64,000 nt of DNA from Brachybacterium sp. FME24 (lineage in GTDB: Bacteria > Actinomycetota > Actinomycetes > Actinomycetales > Dermabacteraceae): positions 248,001 to 312,000 of the forward strand of contig NZ_JABUXV010000001.1 in the NCBI RefSeq assembly GCF_014897705.1. Direction: 5' to 3'. This document shows, one piece after another, positions 42,797 to 52,235 of the stretch. The notes under the pieces are model-generated. The model was not told where the DNA came from. It searched no databases and saw nothing but the letters and a program-made list of their open reading frames with translations. A program made the translations under genes and the position numbers. Each line of letters starts with the position of its first letter. The first letter of the stretch is position 1.

Positions 42797-43372
42797 TCAG
42801 TTCTCCTTGAAGGGGAAGCCGAGCAGCTTGAGCAGCGCGCGTCCCTCGTCGTCGGTCTTCGCCGTGGTCACGACCGTGATGTCCATACCGCGGACGCGAT
42901 CGATCTTGTCCTGGTCGATCTCATGGAACATAACCTGCTCCGTGAGACCGAAGGTGTAGTTGCCGTTGCCGTCGAAGTGCTTCGGGGACAGGCCGCGGAA
43001 GTCACGGATGCGCGGCAGCGCGGTGGACAGCAGGCGATCCAGGAACTCCCACATGCGGGCGTTGCGCAGTGTGACGTGCGCACCGATCGGCATGCCTTCA
43101 CGCAGCTTGAACTGCGCGATGGACTTGCGAGCCTTGGTGACCTGGGGCTTCTGGCCGGTGATGGCAGCGAGGTCGCGGATGGCGCCGTCGATGACCTTGG
43201 AGTCGCGAGCGGCGTCGCCGACGCCCATGTTCACGACGATCTTGGTCAGACCGGGCACCAGCATGACGTTCTGGTAACCGAACTGCTCGGTCAGCTGCGG
43301 CGCGATGGTGTCGTTGTACTTGCTCTTCAGACGCGGGACCGGGGTGGTGTCCACTGTGCTGGTCTCTGACAT
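42797..43372 (-). CDS. rplE: 50S ribosomal protein L5 (uL5)
   Basis: The 191-aa L5 binds 5S rRNA and the P-site tRNA region. Seen: [40 protein letters not shown] and a late [23 protein letters not shown] 43372 overlaps the rplX stop (TGATG). Confidence 0.97.
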   Translation of the reverse strand: MSETSTVDTTPVPRLKSKYNDTIAPQLTEQFGYQNVMLVPGLTKIVVNMGVGDAARDSKVIDGAIRDLAAITGQKPQVTKARKSIAQFKLREGMPIGAHVTLRNARMWEFLDRLLSTALPRIRDFRGLSPKHFDGNGNYTFGLTEQVMFHEIDQDKIDRVRGMDITVVTTAKTDDEGRALLKLLGFPFKEN

Positions 43373-43758
43373 CAGATGTCCTTCCCGGAGCGCTTGGCGA
43401 AGCGGACGCGCACCTGCTTGGAACGGCCGTTCTCGAGCTCAACGGTCTCGACGCGGTAACCGACCTTGGTCGGCTTGTTGTCCTCCGGGTCGACCAGGGC
43501 CACGTTGGACACGTGGAGAGCGGCTTCACGCTGCTCGATGCCGCCCGCGCCTCCGGCCTGGTTCGGCTTGAGGTGGTGGGTGCGGCGGTTGATGCCCTCG
43601 ACGAGGACACGCCCGGTGTCGGGGAACACCTGCAGCACTCGACCCTGCTTGCCCTTGTCGCCGGCCTCGAGCCCGCGCGCGGCGAGCTTGTCGCCGTCGC
43701 TGGATCGACCGGTGATGACCTGGACGAGATCGCCCTTCTTGATCTTCATCTTTGCCAT
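43372..43758 (-). CDS. rplX: 50S ribosomal protein L24 (uL24)
   Basis: The 128-aa L24 starts 50S assembly. The KOW motif is [20 protein letters not shown], interrupted by an insertion (residues 20-32) relative to short L24s, then [20 protein letters not shown] (quoted in part). It follows rplN by 1 nt. Confidence 0.97.
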   Translation of the reverse strand: MAKMKIKKGDLVQVITGRSSDGDKLAARGLEAGDKGKQGRVLQVFPDTGRVLVEGINRRTHHLKPNQAGGAGGIEQREAALHVSNVALVDPEDNKPTKVGYRVETVELENGRSKQVRVRFAKRSGKDI

Positions 43759-43759
43759 A

Positions 43760-44128
43760 TCACAGCACCTCCGGTGCCAGCGAGATGATCTTCATGAAGC
43801 GCTTGTCGCGCAGCTCGCGACCGACGGGGCCGAAGATGCGCGTACCGCGCGGCTCGCCGTCGGCCTTGAGGATCACCGCTGCGTTCTCGTCGAAGCGGAT
43901 GTAGGAACCGTCGGGACGCCGACGCTCCTTGGACGTGCGGACGACGACAGCCTTGATGACGTCGCCCTTCTTGACGTTGCCACCGGGGATGGCATCCTTG
44001 ACGGTCGCCACGATGGTGTCCCCGATGCTGGCGTAACGGCGACCGGAGCCACCGAGAACACGGATGCAGAGAATCTCCTTGGCACCCGTATTGTCGGCGA
44101 TCTTCAGTCGCGACTCCTGCTGAATCAC
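43760..44128 (-). CDS. rplN: 50S ribosomal protein L14 (uL14)
   Basis: The 122-aa L14 forms inter-subunit bridge B8. It opens [20 protein letters not shown] and ends [22 protein letters not shown] 44128 has AGGAG at 5-nt spacing; the longer frame to 44245 is unrelated. It is the first gene of a separate spc operon here, cut off from rpsQ by about 1 kb and a plus-strand gene. Confidence 0.97.
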   Translation of the reverse strand: MIQQESRLKIADNTGAKEILCIRVLGGSGRRYASIGDTIVATVKDAIPGGNVKKGDVIKAVVVRTSKERRRPDGSYIRFDENAAVILKADGEPRGTRIFGPVGRELRDKRFMKIISLAPEVL

Positions 44129-44230
44129 TCGTTCTCCTATCGTCTCACCGGTTCTCTTCCCGCTCGCGGGAGCGAGCCGGCCGAGCCTTGCGGAACGGAA
44201 TCTGGACCATGCCCGGTATCGCCACTGGTC

Positions 44231-44259
44231 ACAGTTGCGACCCATGGCATCACCGTCAA
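44231..44259 (-). promoter_or_regulatory. Candidate spc-operon promoter TTGACG-17-AACTGT
   Basis: On the minus strand TTGACG (44259-44254) and AACTGT (44236-44231) are 17 nt apart. The -35 is strong and the -10 weak. The RNA would have a leader of about 95 nt before rplN. Confidence 0.45.
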
Positions 44260-44617
44260 CGGATCCCGGGCACCAAAAAACCCTCAGCCGGACTCAAGCA
44301 CTAGCGGGGAGAACGCAGAGCGTTCGCTTCTCGTGCAAGGTCTCCGACGAGGATGGATCTGGCGGTACCGGATCCCGTCGCGGACTCCAGCTCCCGCGTG
44401 CCACAGGGGCACTCGGAGACAGTCGTCCGGCAACCGCTCAAGACTACGCGGCACGAGCGAACCTGTCACCCCGTCGGGGACGGTCGATCGGTGTGTGCTT
44501 GCTCTCGCGGCCGGATTCGCGACCGGCGCACCCTTCGCACCCCCCGGTTGGTCCCCTCGGCCCGTGCGAGGCCCGCCGGGGACGGGCGAACTCCCCTCGG
44601 GCGCAGCCGGGTGCCCC

Positions 44618-44623
44618 TAGACT
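44618..44623 (+). promoter_or_regulatory. -10 hexamer of a leaderless promoter
   Basis: TAGACT ends exactly 6 nt before the ATG at 44630. The -35 is not recognised. Confidence 0.5.
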
Positions 44624-44629
44624 CGCCGG

Positions 44630-45040
44630 ATGATCGACATCGACATCGCACGTCGGCTCCAGCACGCGGGACTCCCCTGGGAGCCGGGCGACGGGGACTT
44701 CTTCACGATCGACACGGACCTGCTGCGCGAGGACGCGTTCATGCTCTCGACCATGGTGGTCGAACCCGGGTTCGGCGCCGCCGGGGAGAGGGTCTTCCGC
44801 TTCAACGGGACGACCGAGTGGGCGCTCGACTCGGTCGAGCAGCACCAGGCCATCTGGATCCCCCGGGAGGAGCAGCTGCGCGCCGCTCTCGGCGATGCCT
44901 TCCGCTCCCTGCGCCAGGAGGTGGACGGTGCGTACGTCGTCACCGTGGGCCGGCCGCGAGAGGACGAACTCCGGGAGACACGGGCCCCGCGGGCGGAGGA
45001 CGCGTACGCCGGGGCGCTGCTCATCCACCTCACCAGCTGA
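44630..45040 (+). CDS. Small conserved hypothetical protein (type sometimes labelled CpaE-like)
   Basis: The 136-aa protein is acidic, without signal peptide or membrane segment. Recognisable stretches are ARRLQHAGLPWEPGDGDFF, FRFNGTTEWALDSVEQHQAI and WIPREEQLRAALGDAFRSL. I recall similar actinobacterial proteins labelled pilus assembly protein CpaE, but no P-loop or receiver domain is visible, so I would not adopt that name. The gene runs opposite to the ribosomal genes between rpsQ and rplN, has a leaderless-type promoter and ends at a bidirectional hairpin. Its function is unknown. Confidence 0.75.
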   Translation: MIDIDIARRLQHAGLPWEPGDGDFFTIDTDLLREDAFMLSTMVVEPGFGAAGERVFRFNGTTEWALDSVEQHQAIWIPREEQLRAALGDAFRSLRQEVDGAYVVTVGRPREDELRETRAPRAEDAYAGALLIHLTS

Positions 45041-45098
45041 ACCGACCGGAGCAATCGGACCCGGGCTGCCACCGCACCGGGACCGCTGCGGGGACAGC

Positions 45099-45139
45099 AG
45101 AAGGGCCGACCCTCCCCCACGGGGAAGGCCGGCCCTTCT
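45099..45139. terminator. Bidirectional terminator between the small hypothetical gene and rpsQ
   Basis: AGAAGGGCCG pairs perfectly with CGGCCCTTCT, with further CCC/GGG pairing inside. It ends the S10 operon after rpsQ on one strand and the hypothetical gene on the other. Confidence 0.85.
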
Positions 45140-45172
45140 GACGATCCTGATGCGGTCACGAGGACCGCGGGA

Positions 45173-45499
45173 TCACTTGGCGCGCTCGACGACCTCGACC
45201 AGACGCCACCGCTTGGTGGCGGAGGTCGGACGGGTCTCCATGAGGAGCACACGGTCGCCGGTACCGGCGGTGTTCTCCTCGTCGTGAGCCTTGAACTTGC
45301 TGGTCTTGGTCGTGACCTTGCCGTATCGGGCGTGCTTCACGCGCTCCTCGACCTCGACGACGATGGTCTTGTCCATCTTGTCGGAGACCACGAAACCGCG
45401 AACGGTCTTGCGGTAGGGGCGCTCGTGGGAGGACGCATGCGCGCCCTCCGTGACGGGCACGTCGGCGGCCGGGGCCTCGACCTTGCTGTTCTCAGTCAT
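45173..45499 (-). CDS. rpsQ: 30S ribosomal protein S17 (uS17)
   Basis: The 108-aa S17 is a primary 16S binder. The core begins at [20 protein letters not shown] after about 30 extra N-terminal residues. ATG 45499 is chosen for GAGGA at 6-nt spacing; GTG 45523 lacks one. It is the last gene of the S10 operon, closed by a terminator 33 nt downstream. Confidence 0.96.
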   Translation of the reverse strand: MTENSKVEAPAADVPVTEGAHASSHERPYRKTVRGFVVSDKMDKTIVVEVEERVKHARYGKVTTKTSKFKAHDEENTAGTGDRVLLMETRPTSATKRWRLVEVVERAK

Positions 45500-45519
45500 C
45501 TCTGTTCCTCGCTTCGCGG

Positions 45520-45753
45520 TCACTCGGCGCCGCCGGGCGCCTGACGGATGCCCAGTTCGCGCTCGCGCAGGATCGTGTAGATCCGTGCGATGTCCTTCTT
45601 GACGGACCGCAGGCGGCCGGAGCTCTCGAGCTGACCGGTAGCGGACTGGAAACGAAGCTTGAACAGCTCGTCCTTGGCCTTTGCCAGCTCCTCGGCAAGC
45701 TTGACGTCGTCCAGCTTGTCGATCTCATCGGCGGTGAGCTTGGTCGCTGCCAT
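45520..45753 (-). CDS. rpmC: 50S ribosomal protein L29 (uL29)
   Basis: The 77-aa helical hairpin protein near the exit tunnel reads [20 protein letters not shown] and [17 protein letters not shown]. In other bacteria it contacts trigger factor and SRP. It shares one base with the rplP stop (TGATG). Confidence 0.97.
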   Translation of the reverse strand: MAATKLTADEIDKLDDVKLAEELAKAKDELFKLRFQSATGQLESSGRLRSVKKDIARIYTILRERELGIRQAPGGAE

Positions 45754-46172
45754 CAGATGTCACCACCCTCTCGGCTCAGAATGCGGCACTTCATGGGGAG
45801 CTTGTGCATCGCCAGGCGCAGGGCCTCGCGAGCAACCTCCTCGTCGACGCCGGCGATCTCGAACATGACTCGTCCCGGCTTGATATTGGCGATCCACCAC
45901 TCGACCGAACCCTTACCGGAGCCCATGCGGACCTCGGCAGGCTTCTTGGTGAGAGGACGATCGGGGTAGATGTTGATGAACACCTTGCCGCCACGCTTCA
46001 TGTAGCGGGTCATGGCGATACGAGAGGCCTCGATCTGACGGTTGGTGACGTAGGCAGGCGAGAGCGCCTGGATGCCATAGTCACCGAACGCGAGCTCGGT
46101 GCCGCCCTTGGCCATGCCGCTGCGGGTCGGGTGGTGCTGCTTGCGGTGCTTGGTCCTGCGGGGGATCAGCAT
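45753..46172 (-). CDS. rplP: 50S ribosomal protein L16 (uL16)
   Basis: The 139-aa L16 organises the A-site region. Seen: [38 protein letters not shown] and [20 protein letters not shown]. It follows rpsC by 5 nt. Confidence 0.98.
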   Translation of the reverse strand: MLIPRRTKHRKQHHPTRSGMAKGGTELAFGDYGIQALSPAYVTNRQIEASRIAMTRYMKRGGKVFINIYPDRPLTKKPAEVRMGSGKGSVEWWIANIKPGRVMFEIAGVDEEVAREALRLAMHKLPMKCRILSREGGDI

Positions 46173-46177
46173 GTCGC

Positions 46178-47035
46178 TCAGGCCTCCGTTCCGGACTGCT
46201 GTGCGGGAGCGGACGCCGGCTGCTCGGCGGGAGCGGCGGCCGGAGCGGCAGCCTGTGCTGCGCCCTCCGTGCTGCCGTCCCGACGTGCGGTGGCGTTGCG
46301 CTCGTTACGACGGCCACGCGGGCGCTCGGCACGCGGGGCGCCACGTCCGCCGGAGCGGGGACCCTGCGAGGCGGCCTGCTGAGCCGCGAGCTCCTTGGCG
46401 GTGACGTCGCCCTTGTAGATCCACACCTTCACGCCGATACGGCCGAAGGCGGTCTTGGCCTCGTAGAAGCCATAGTCGATGTTCGCGCGGAGCGTGTGCA
46501 GCGGCACGCGCCCTTCACGGTAGAACTCGTTACGGCTCATCTCGGCGCCGCCGAGGCGGCCGGAGACGGCCACTCGGATGCCCTTCGCACCGGCGCGCTG
46601 CGCGGACTGCATGCCCTTGCGCATCGCACGGCGGAAGGAGACGCGGGCGGCGAGCTGCTCGGCGATGCCCTGCGCGACCAGCTGGGAATCGGCCTCGGGG
46701 TTCTTCACCTCGAGGATGTTCAGCTGGATCTGCTTGCCGGTGAGCTTCTCGAGCTCACCACGCAGACGCTCGGCCTCAGCACCACGACGCCCGATGACGA
46801 TGCCCGGGCGGGCGGTGTGGAGGTCGACGCGCACACGGTCACGGGTGCGCTCGATCTCGACCTTCGAGATACCGGCTCGCTCCATGCCCTTGGACATGAG
46901 CTTGCGGATCGCGACGTCTTCCTTCACGTAGTCGCGGTAGCGCTGACCCTCCTTGGAGGAATCGGCGAACCACCGACTGTTGTGCTCCGTGGTGATCCCG
47001 AGACGGAACCCGTTCGGATTGACCTTCTGGCCCAT
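46178..47035 (-). CDS. rpsC: 30S ribosomal protein S3 (uS3) with low-complexity C-terminal tail
   Basis: S3 lines the mRNA entry tunnel. Residues 1-210 are standard: [19 protein letters not shown], the KH motif [19 protein letters not shown] and [20 protein letters not shown]. The 285-aa protein adds about 70 residues rich in Ala, Arg, Gly and Gln, first basic and then neutral. Such tails occur in several actinobacteria; function unknown. Confidence 0.97.
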   Translation of the reverse strand: MGQKVNPNGFRLGITTEHNSRWFADSSKEGQRYRDYVKEDVAIRKLMSKGMERAGISKVEIERTRDRVRVDLHTARPGIVIGRRGAEAERLRGELEKLTGKQIQLNILEVKNPEADSQLVAQGIAEQLAARVSFRRAMRKGMQSAQRAGAKGIRVAVSGRLGGAEMSRNEFYREGRVPLHTLRANIDYGFYEAKTAFGRIGVKVWIYKGDVTAKELAAQQAASQGPRSGGRGAPRAERPRGRRNERNATARRDGSTEGAAQAAAPAAAPAEQPASAPAQQSGTEA

Positions 47036-47045
47036 TCGGGACTCC

Positions 47046-47399
47046 TTACTTGTTCACGGGAGCGACCACCACGGTGACGTGGCTCGATCGCTTCTTGATC
47101 TGGAAGGCTCGACCCTGAGCTCGCGGCTGGAACCGCTTCATGGTCGGACCTTCATCGACGAATGCGGCGGAGACGACGAGTTCGCGCTCATCGAAGCGCT
47201 CACCTGCCTGATCTGCCTTCACCCGCGCGTTGGCGATCGCGGACTCGACGAGCTTGCGGACGGGTCCGCTGGCGGCCTGCGGGGCGAACCGCAGGATATC
47301 CAGGGACTCGGCCGTGCTCTTGCCACGAATCAGGTCCACAACGCGGCGAGCCTTCATGGGCGACATGCGGAGATGCCGCACCTGCGCCTTGGCTTCCAT
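47046..47399 (-). CDS. rplV: 50S ribosomal protein L22 (uL22)
   Basis: The 117-aa L22 lines the exit tunnel with L4. Seen: [20 protein letters not shown] and the tunnel hairpin [23 protein letters not shown] 47399 with AGGA at 5 nt is chosen; a long frame upstream overlaps rpsS. Unlike L4 and L17 it has no appended domain. Confidence 0.97.
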   Translation of the reverse strand: MEAKAQVRHLRMSPMKARRVVDLIRGKSTAESLDILRFAPQAASGPVRKLVESAIANARVKADQAGERFDERELVVSAAFVDEGPTMKRFQPRAQGRAFQIKKRSSHVTVVVAPVNK

Positions 47400-47451
47400 T
47401 GCTGTCCTGCTTTCTTCTGGGTGTCGGGACGTGCTGCCGTACTGACCGAGG

Positions 47452-47733
47452 TCAGCGACGGCGGCCCTTTCTGTCGTCCTTCTCGTGGCCCTTGAAAGTC
47501 CGCGTGGGAGCGAACTCGCCGAGCTTGTGGCCGACCATCGACTCGGTGACGAACACCGTGACGTGCTTACGACCGTCGTGCACTGCGAAGGTGTGGCTGA
47601 GGAAGTCCGGCGTGATGACCGAACGACGTGACCAGGTCTTGATGAGGTTCTTGGTGCCCTTCTCGTTCTGGACATCCACCTTCTTCTGAAGGTGGTCGTC
47701 CACGAAGGGGCCCTTGGCGATACTGCGAGGCAT
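47452..47733 (-). CDS. rpsS: 30S ribosomal protein S19 (uS19)
   Basis: The 93-aa S19 reads [19 protein letters not shown] and [19 protein letters not shown]. It forms the head-50S bridge with S13. It follows rplB by 18 nt. Confidence 0.98.
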   Translation of the reverse strand: MPRSIAKGPFVDDHLQKKVDVQNEKGTKNLIKTWSRRSVITPDFLSHTFAVHDGRKHVTVFVTESMVGHKLGEFAPTRTFKGHEKDDRKGRRR

Positions 47734-47751
47734 AGTCTCTGATTCTCCCTA

Positions 47752-48588
47752 TCAGCGCTTCTTGCCGGTCCGGCGGCGGCGCACGATGAGCTTGTCGCTC
47801 TCCTTGCCCGGACGCCGGGTACGGCCCTCGGGCTGACCCCAGGGCGACACCGGATGACGACCACCGGAGGTACGGCCTTCGCCGCCACCATGGGGGTGAT
47901 CGACGGGGTTCATGACGACGCCACGCACGTGAGGGCGCTTGCCCTTCCAGCGCATGCGGCCGGCCTTGCCCCAGTTGATGTTGGACTGCTCCGCGTTGCC
48001 GACCTCACCGATGGTGGCGCGGCAGCGGGCATCGACGTTGCGGATCTCCCCGGACGGCATGCGCAGCTGCGCATGGGGCCCGTCCTTGGCGACCAGCTGC
48101 ACAGAGGCGCCGGCGCTGCGGGCGATCTTGGCGCCGCCACCGGGACGCAGCTCGATGGCGTGCACCACGGTGCCCAGCGGGATGTTGCGCAACGGCATGT
48201 TGTTGCCGGGCTTGATGTCAGACCCGGCACCGTTCTCGATCCAGTCACCCTGACGCAGCTTGGCCGGGGCGAGGATGTACCGCTTCTCGCCGTCGGTGTA
48301 GTGCAGCAGCGCGATGCGTGCGGTGCGGTTGGGGTCGTACTCGATGTGCGCGACCTTGGCGCCCACCCCGTCCTTGTCGTGACGACGGAAGTCGATCACG
48401 CGGTAGGCCCGCTTGTGGCCACCGCCCCGGTGACGGGAGGTGATACGACCGTTGTTGTTGCGGCCGCCGGACTTGGACAGCGGGCGGACCAGCGACTTCT
48501 CCGGCGTGGACCGGGTGACCTCGACGAAGTCGGCGCCACTCGAGAAACGACGACCGGGCGTGGTCGGCTTGCTCTTACGAATTGCCAT
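47752..48588 (-). CDS. rplB: 50S ribosomal protein L2 (uL2)
   Basis: The 278-aa L2 is needed for subunit association and peptidyl transfer. It opens [20 protein letters not shown] and has the essential loop [19 protein letters not shown] with its conserved His, then [14 protein letters not shown]. Confidence 0.98.
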   Translation of the reverse strand: MAIRKSKPTTPGRRFSSGADFVEVTRSTPEKSLVRPLSKSGGRNNNGRITSRHRGGGHKRAYRVIDFRRHDKDGVGAKVAHIEYDPNRTARIALLHYTDGEKRYILAPAKLRQGDWIENGAGSDIKPGNNMPLRNIPLGTVVHAIELRPGGGAKIARSAGASVQLVAKDGPHAQLRMPSGEIRNVDARCRATIGEVGNAEQSNINWGKAGRMRWKGKRPHVRGVVMNPVDHPHGGGEGRTSGGRHPVSPWGQPEGRTRRPGKESDKLIVRRRRTGKKR

Positions 48589-48634
48589 GTGGGTTTCCCT
48601 CAGACTCTCTTCGGCTCCTCGGATATCGGCCGCC

Positions 48635-48937
48635 TCAGGCGACCGACCCTCCGAAGATGTCGATGGCTCCGTCAGTCAGGGTGACGATGGCGCGCTTGGT
48701 GTCCTTGCGCTTGCCGGTCCCGAAGCGCGTACGGCGCGACTTGCCCTGACGGTTGATCGTGTTCACCGAGGAGACCTTGACGTCGAAGATGGATTCGACG
48801 GCGATCTTGATCTCGGTCTTGTTGGCGCCGGCATCCACCAGGAAGGTGTACTTGCCGTTGTCCATCAGCCCGTAGCTCTTCTCGGAGACGACCGGGGCCA
48901 GCAGGACATCGCGGGGATCCTTGTTCAGCACGGTCAC
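48635..48937 (-). CDS. rplW: 50S ribosomal protein L23 (uL23)
   Basis: The 100-aa L23 is the main docking site for trigger factor and SRP at the tunnel exit. Seen: [39 protein letters not shown] and [20 protein letters not shown]. It overlaps the rplD stop by 4 nt. Confidence 0.97.
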   Translation of the reverse strand: MTVLNKDPRDVLLAPVVSEKSYGLMDNGKYTFLVDAGANKTEIKIAVESIFDVKVSSVNTINRQGKSRRTRFGTGKRKDTKRAIVTLTDGAIDIFGGSVA

Positions 48938-49899
48938 TTCGACTCCTCCTCTGCGGCCTCATCGGCCGGGGTGGACTCCTTGACCGCGTTCACGTATCCG
49001 GCGGCCTTGGCGGCCTCCTCGGACGCGAACCAGACCTCGGCCTTGGTGCGTCCGTACCACGGGGAGTCCTCGGTGTGGAACTTCATCGAGCCCTTGTTGC
49101 CCTTGATGGTGAAGCCCTCGGGAGCGGAGCCGTCGGCCAGAGGGGCCGCCGAGCCTGCACCGTGGGGGCTCTCCTCGATGTCGGAGGCCGGGGCCTCCTG
49201 CACTGCGGCGGCCGGAGCGGCAGCAGCAGTCTTCGCCGCGGCGAAGGACGAGGTGGGAAGGGTCAGGGTGGCCTGAGCCACGAAGTCCTCGAGCGCAGCG
49301 GCGGTGAAGACGACGTCATCGGACAGCATGACGTCGTAGGTGTTCACCTGGTCTGCGTACAGGACATGCGCGGTCGGCAGGTTGCGCGAGCTCAGTGCGC
49401 CCAGATCATCGTCACGACGCACGATGACCAGCACATGCCGGCGATCGGAGACGTGGGACAGGGTCTGGCGGACCGCCTTGGTGGACGCGACCTCTCCGGT
49501 CAGGAGGGCCGAGAGCACGTGGATGCGGCCGTTGCGGGCCCGGTCCGAGAGGGCACCGCGCAGGGCGGAGGCCTTCATCTTCTTCGGGGTGCGCTGGCTG
49601 TAGTCACGCGGGACGGGACCATGGACGACGCCACCGCCGGCGAACTGCGGGGCGCGCAGGGAGCCCTGACGGGCACGACCGGTGCCCTTCTGCTTCCAGG
49701 GCTTCTTGCCGCCGCCACGCACTTCGGCGCGGGTCTTGGTCTTGTGGGTGCCCTGACGAGCGGCCGCCTGCTGGGCGACGACCACCTGATGGATCAGAGG
49801 CACGTTGGTCTGCACGTCGAAGATCGACGCAGGCAGCTCGACGGAGCCGGACTTCTTACCGGCCGGATCGAGCACGTCGACAGTCAGATTCGCTGCCAT
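48934..49899 (-). CDS. rplD: 50S ribosomal protein L4 (uL4) with C-terminal accessory domain
   Basis: Residues 1-218 are a complete L4: the tunnel loop [20 protein letters not shown] followed by [15 protein letters not shown], and the globular fold ending [20 protein letters not shown]. The 321-aa protein then adds an Ala/Glu/Ser linker (219-256) and a compact domain (260-305) reading [20 protein letters not shown] and [19 protein letters not shown], followed by an acidic tail. The domain matches the end of L17 at 32 of 46 positions. In E. coli L4 also represses the S10 operon. It follows rplC by 5 nt. Confidence 0.97.
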   Translation of the reverse strand: MAANLTVDVLDPAGKKSGSVELPASIFDVQTNVPLIHQVVVAQQAAARQGTHKTKTRAEVRGGGKKPWKQKGTGRARQGSLRAPQFAGGGVVHGPVPRDYSQRTPKKMKASALRGALSDRARNGRIHVLSALLTGEVASTKAVRQTLSHVSDRRHVLVIVRRDDDLGALSSRNLPTAHVLYADQVNTYDVMLSDDVVFTAAALEDFVAQATLTLPTSSFAAAKTAAAAPAAAVQEAPASDIEESPHGAGSAAPLADGSAPEGFTIKGNKGSMKFHTEDSPWYGRTKAEVWFASEEAAKAAGYVNAVKESTPADEAAEEESK

Positions 49900-49904
49900 C
49901 GGGC

Positions 49905-50585
49905 TCAGGCCTCCTTCGCGGGGGTCTTGACGGCCGAGCGGACGAGCACGAGGCCGCCCTTGGGGCCGGGAACGGCGCCCTTGACGAGCACCAGGCCCTT
50001 CTCGGCGTCGACCGCGTGAACGGTCAGGTTCTGGACACTGGTGCGGTCGCTGCCCATACGGCCAGCCATGCGCTGACCCTTGAAGACGCGACCGGGGGTG
50101 GAGGCACCACCGATGGAGCCGGGCTTGCGGTGGTTGCGGTGCGCACCATGGGAGGCGCTGGCACCGGCGAACCCGTGGCGCTTCATGACGCCCGCGGTGC
50201 CCTTGCCCTTGGAGGTGCCGACGATGTCGACCTTCTGGCCGGACTCGAAGACCGACGCGTCGATCTCCTGGCCCAGGGAGTAGTCAGCGGCGTCGACGGT
50301 GCGCAGCTCGACGAGGTGACGGCGCGGGGTCACGCCGGCCTTCTCGAAGTGGCCCTTGAGCGGAGCCGACACCTTGCGGGGGTCGATCTGCCCATAGGCG
50401 ATCTGCACGGCGTCGTAGCCGTCGGTCTCGATGGACCGGATCTGGGTGACGACGTTCGCACCGGTCTGCACGACGGTCACGGGGACGAGCTTGCCGTTCT
50501 CGTCCCAGACCTGGGTCATGCCGAGCTTGGTGCCGAGCACGCCGGACACCGGACGGGCCTTCTGGCCGGTCAGTTCGTTGCTCAT
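49905..50585 (-). CDS. rplC: 50S ribosomal protein L3 (uL3)
   Basis: The 226-aa L3 reaches the peptidyl-transferase centre. Seen: [40 protein letters not shown] and [23 protein letters not shown] 50585 is preferred over GTG 50591; 11 nt separate it from the rpsJ stop. Confidence 0.97.
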   Translation of the reverse strand: MSNELTGQKARPVSGVLGTKLGMTQVWDENGKLVPVTVVQTGANVVTQIRSIETDGYDAVQIAYGQIDPRKVSAPLKGHFEKAGVTPRRHLVELRTVDAADYSLGQEIDASVFESGQKVDIVGTSKGKGTAGVMKRHGFAGASASHGAHRNHRKPGSIGGASTPGRVFKGQRMAGRMGSDRTSVQNLTVHAVDAEKGLVLVKGAVPGPKGGLVLVRSAVKTPAKEA

Positions 50586-50596
50586 GTCCACCTGCC

Positions 50597-50905
50597 TCAG
50601 AGCTTGATCTCGATATTGACATCCGCCGGCAGATCGAGACGCATGAGCGAGTCCACGGCCTTGGGCGTGGGATCGACGATGTCGATCAGTCGCTTGTGCG
50701 TGCGCATCTCGAAGTGCTCACGGGAGTCCTTGTACTTGTGCGGCGACCGGATGACGCAGAACACGTTCTTCTCGGTCGGCAGCGGCACCGGGCCCACAAC
50801 AGTCGCGCCAGCGCTGGTGACCGTGTCGACGATCTTGCGCGCCGAGCTGTCGATCACCTCGTGGTCGTACGACTTGAGCCGGATGCGGATCTTCTGTCCC
50901 GCCAT
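50597..50905 (-). CDS. rpsJ: 30S ribosomal protein S10 (uS10, NusE)
   Basis: The 102-aa S10 doubles as NusE in antitermination. Seen: [40 protein letters not shown] and the C-terminal [13 protein letters not shown]. It is the first gene of the S10 operon; ATG 50905 is chosen by family length. Confidence 0.98.
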   Translation of the reverse strand: MAGQKIRIRLKSYDHEVIDSSARKIVDTVTSAGATVVGPVPLPTEKNVFCVIRSPHKYKDSREHFEMRTHKRLIDIVDPTPKAVDSLMRLDLPADVNIEIKL

Positions 50906-51272
50906 GGCGTCCTGTCTCTCTTTCGTCTGACATGGATACACCCGATCCCGGTACCCGAGGACGGGCGTGTCGGCCTATGTGGGGCACACGAGCCCAACAA
51001 ACGGCCGCCGAGTATCGGCTGCTTCTGCGTAAATTCCCTCGTACGATGCGCAATCGATGCCGTAGGCATGGTTCGCATCCTCGGGTTGGACCTCATCCGG
51101 TGATCATTCGCCGGGGTACTGGACCCACGGAGAACGGAACCGGGCATGTCGGCCCGTGCAGACAACTAGAACAGTTTGCCAGACGGTTCATGCCCCCACA
51201 AGGGGACGTCAGGTGCACCCGGTCACAGATCACACCCAGGCAGGGTGCGCCGGGGCCGCGGCGGCGTCCGGG
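50906..51272. other. S10-operon promoter/leader region, noncoding
   Basis: This 367-nt gap lies between rpsJ and the end of the ABC permease gene. A possible promoter is TTGTTG (51000-50995) with TAGGCC (50977-50972) at 17-nt spacing, but the -10 is poor and an alternative GATACT at 51016-51011 has no -35. No terminator hairpin after the permease gene was recognised with confidence. Confidence 0.45.
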
Positions 51273-52235
51273 TCACTTGTTCGTGCTCGGACCCACGCCG
51301 CCCTGCAGCTGCCGCTGGAAGATCACGTACACCACGATCACGGGGATCACGGTGATCACCACGGAGGCGAACATGCCACCCCAGTCGACCTGGTACCCCT
51401 GCTGCGCCTGCAGGTTCACCAGTCCCTGGGCGAGAACGTAGTTGCCACGCTCCGTGTTCAGCACCAGCGGCAGGAGGTACTGGTTCCACATCCCCAGGAA
51501 GTTGAAGATCGCCACGGAGGCCAGTCCCGGCTTCGCCATCGGCAGCATGACATGGAAGAAGGTGCGGAAGTCTCCGGCTCCGTCGATCTCCGCGGCCTCG
51601 CTGATCTCGTCCGGCAGGCCCGCGAAGAACGAGTGCAGGAAGAACACCGTGAAGGGGAGCGCGAAGGCGACATAGGACAGGGTCACCCCGATCAGGCCCA
51701 GGCGGCCTTCGAGCAGTCCCATGTTCCGCAGGACGAAGAACAGGGGGACCACGGCGAGGAAGATGGGGAAGGTCAGCCCGGCGACCATCCCGAAGTAGAT
51801 GGCGCGGTTCCCGGGGAATCGGAACCGGGCGAGGATGTAGGCGCACATCGCGCCCAGCAGCATCACGATGACGAGGCCGGAGCCGACCACGATCAGGGTG
51901 TTGAGGAAGTAGTCCCCGATCCTGGCCTCGGACCAGGCCCGGGTGTAGTTCTCGAGCTGCGGGGTCGCGGGAAGACCGAAGGGATCGGTGAGGATCTCCT
52001 GCGACGTCTTGAAGGAGGTGTAGATCGTCCACAGCAGCGGGAGGATCACCAGCAGCGCCCAGATGCTGAGGATGACGTGGTGGAGAGTCGCGTATCCGGC
52101 GCCGTCGGTGTTGCGCCCGCTCGGCCCTCTGCGGCTCTTCCGAGCGCTGCCCCGCGGGCCGTTCGCCCTCTTCCCGGTCCCGGCGCCGCTCCGGGGGAAC
52201 GGGGCGTCCTGGGCGGTCGTATCGGTCGTGCTCAT
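51273..52235 (-). CDS. Carbohydrate ABC transporter permease (MalG-like)
   Basis: The 320-aa inner-membrane permease has six predicted segments and the EAA loop EISEAAEIDGAGDFRTFFHV, which couples to a MsiK-type ATPase that is not encoded here. About 45 basic, Gly/Ser-rich residues precede the first segment. ATG 52235 overlaps the previous permease stop by 4 nt. It is the third gene of the operon. Confidence 0.92.
   Translation of the reverse strand: MSTTDTTAQDAPFPRSGAGTGKRANGPRGSARKSRRGPSGRNTDGAGYATLHHVILSIWALLVILPLLWTIYTSFKTSQEILTDPFGLPATPQLENYTRAWSEARIGDYFLNTLIVVGSGLVIVMLLGAMCAYILARFRFPGNRAIYFGMVAGLTFPIFLAVVPLFFVLRNMGLLEGRLGLIGVTLSYVAFALPFTVFFLHSFFAGLPDEISEAAEIDGAGDFRTFFHVMLPMAKPGLASVAIFNFLGMWNQYLLPLVLNTERGNYVLAQGLVNLQAQQGYQVDWGGMFASVVITVIPVIVVYVIFQRQLQGGVGPSTNK

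Larger units (their letters stand above)
44129..44629. other. Noncoding spc operon leader/promoter region
   Basis: This 500-nt gap lies between the divergent rplN and plus-strand gene starts. It holds the candidate spc promoter at 44231-44259 and a run of six A at 44275-44280 (six T on the minus strand). Nothing else is recognised; short reading frames inside look random. Confidence 0.5.

Noticed and set aside
44270..44300. Rho-independent terminator with a six-T run on the minus strand
   Set aside because: The T-run is real but no stable stem precedes it on the minus strand, and it lies upstream of the predicted rplN promoter.
44630..45040. CpaE pilus-assembly protein
   Set aside because: No ATPase P-loop or receiver domain, and only 136 residues; the name is probably an annotation carry-over.
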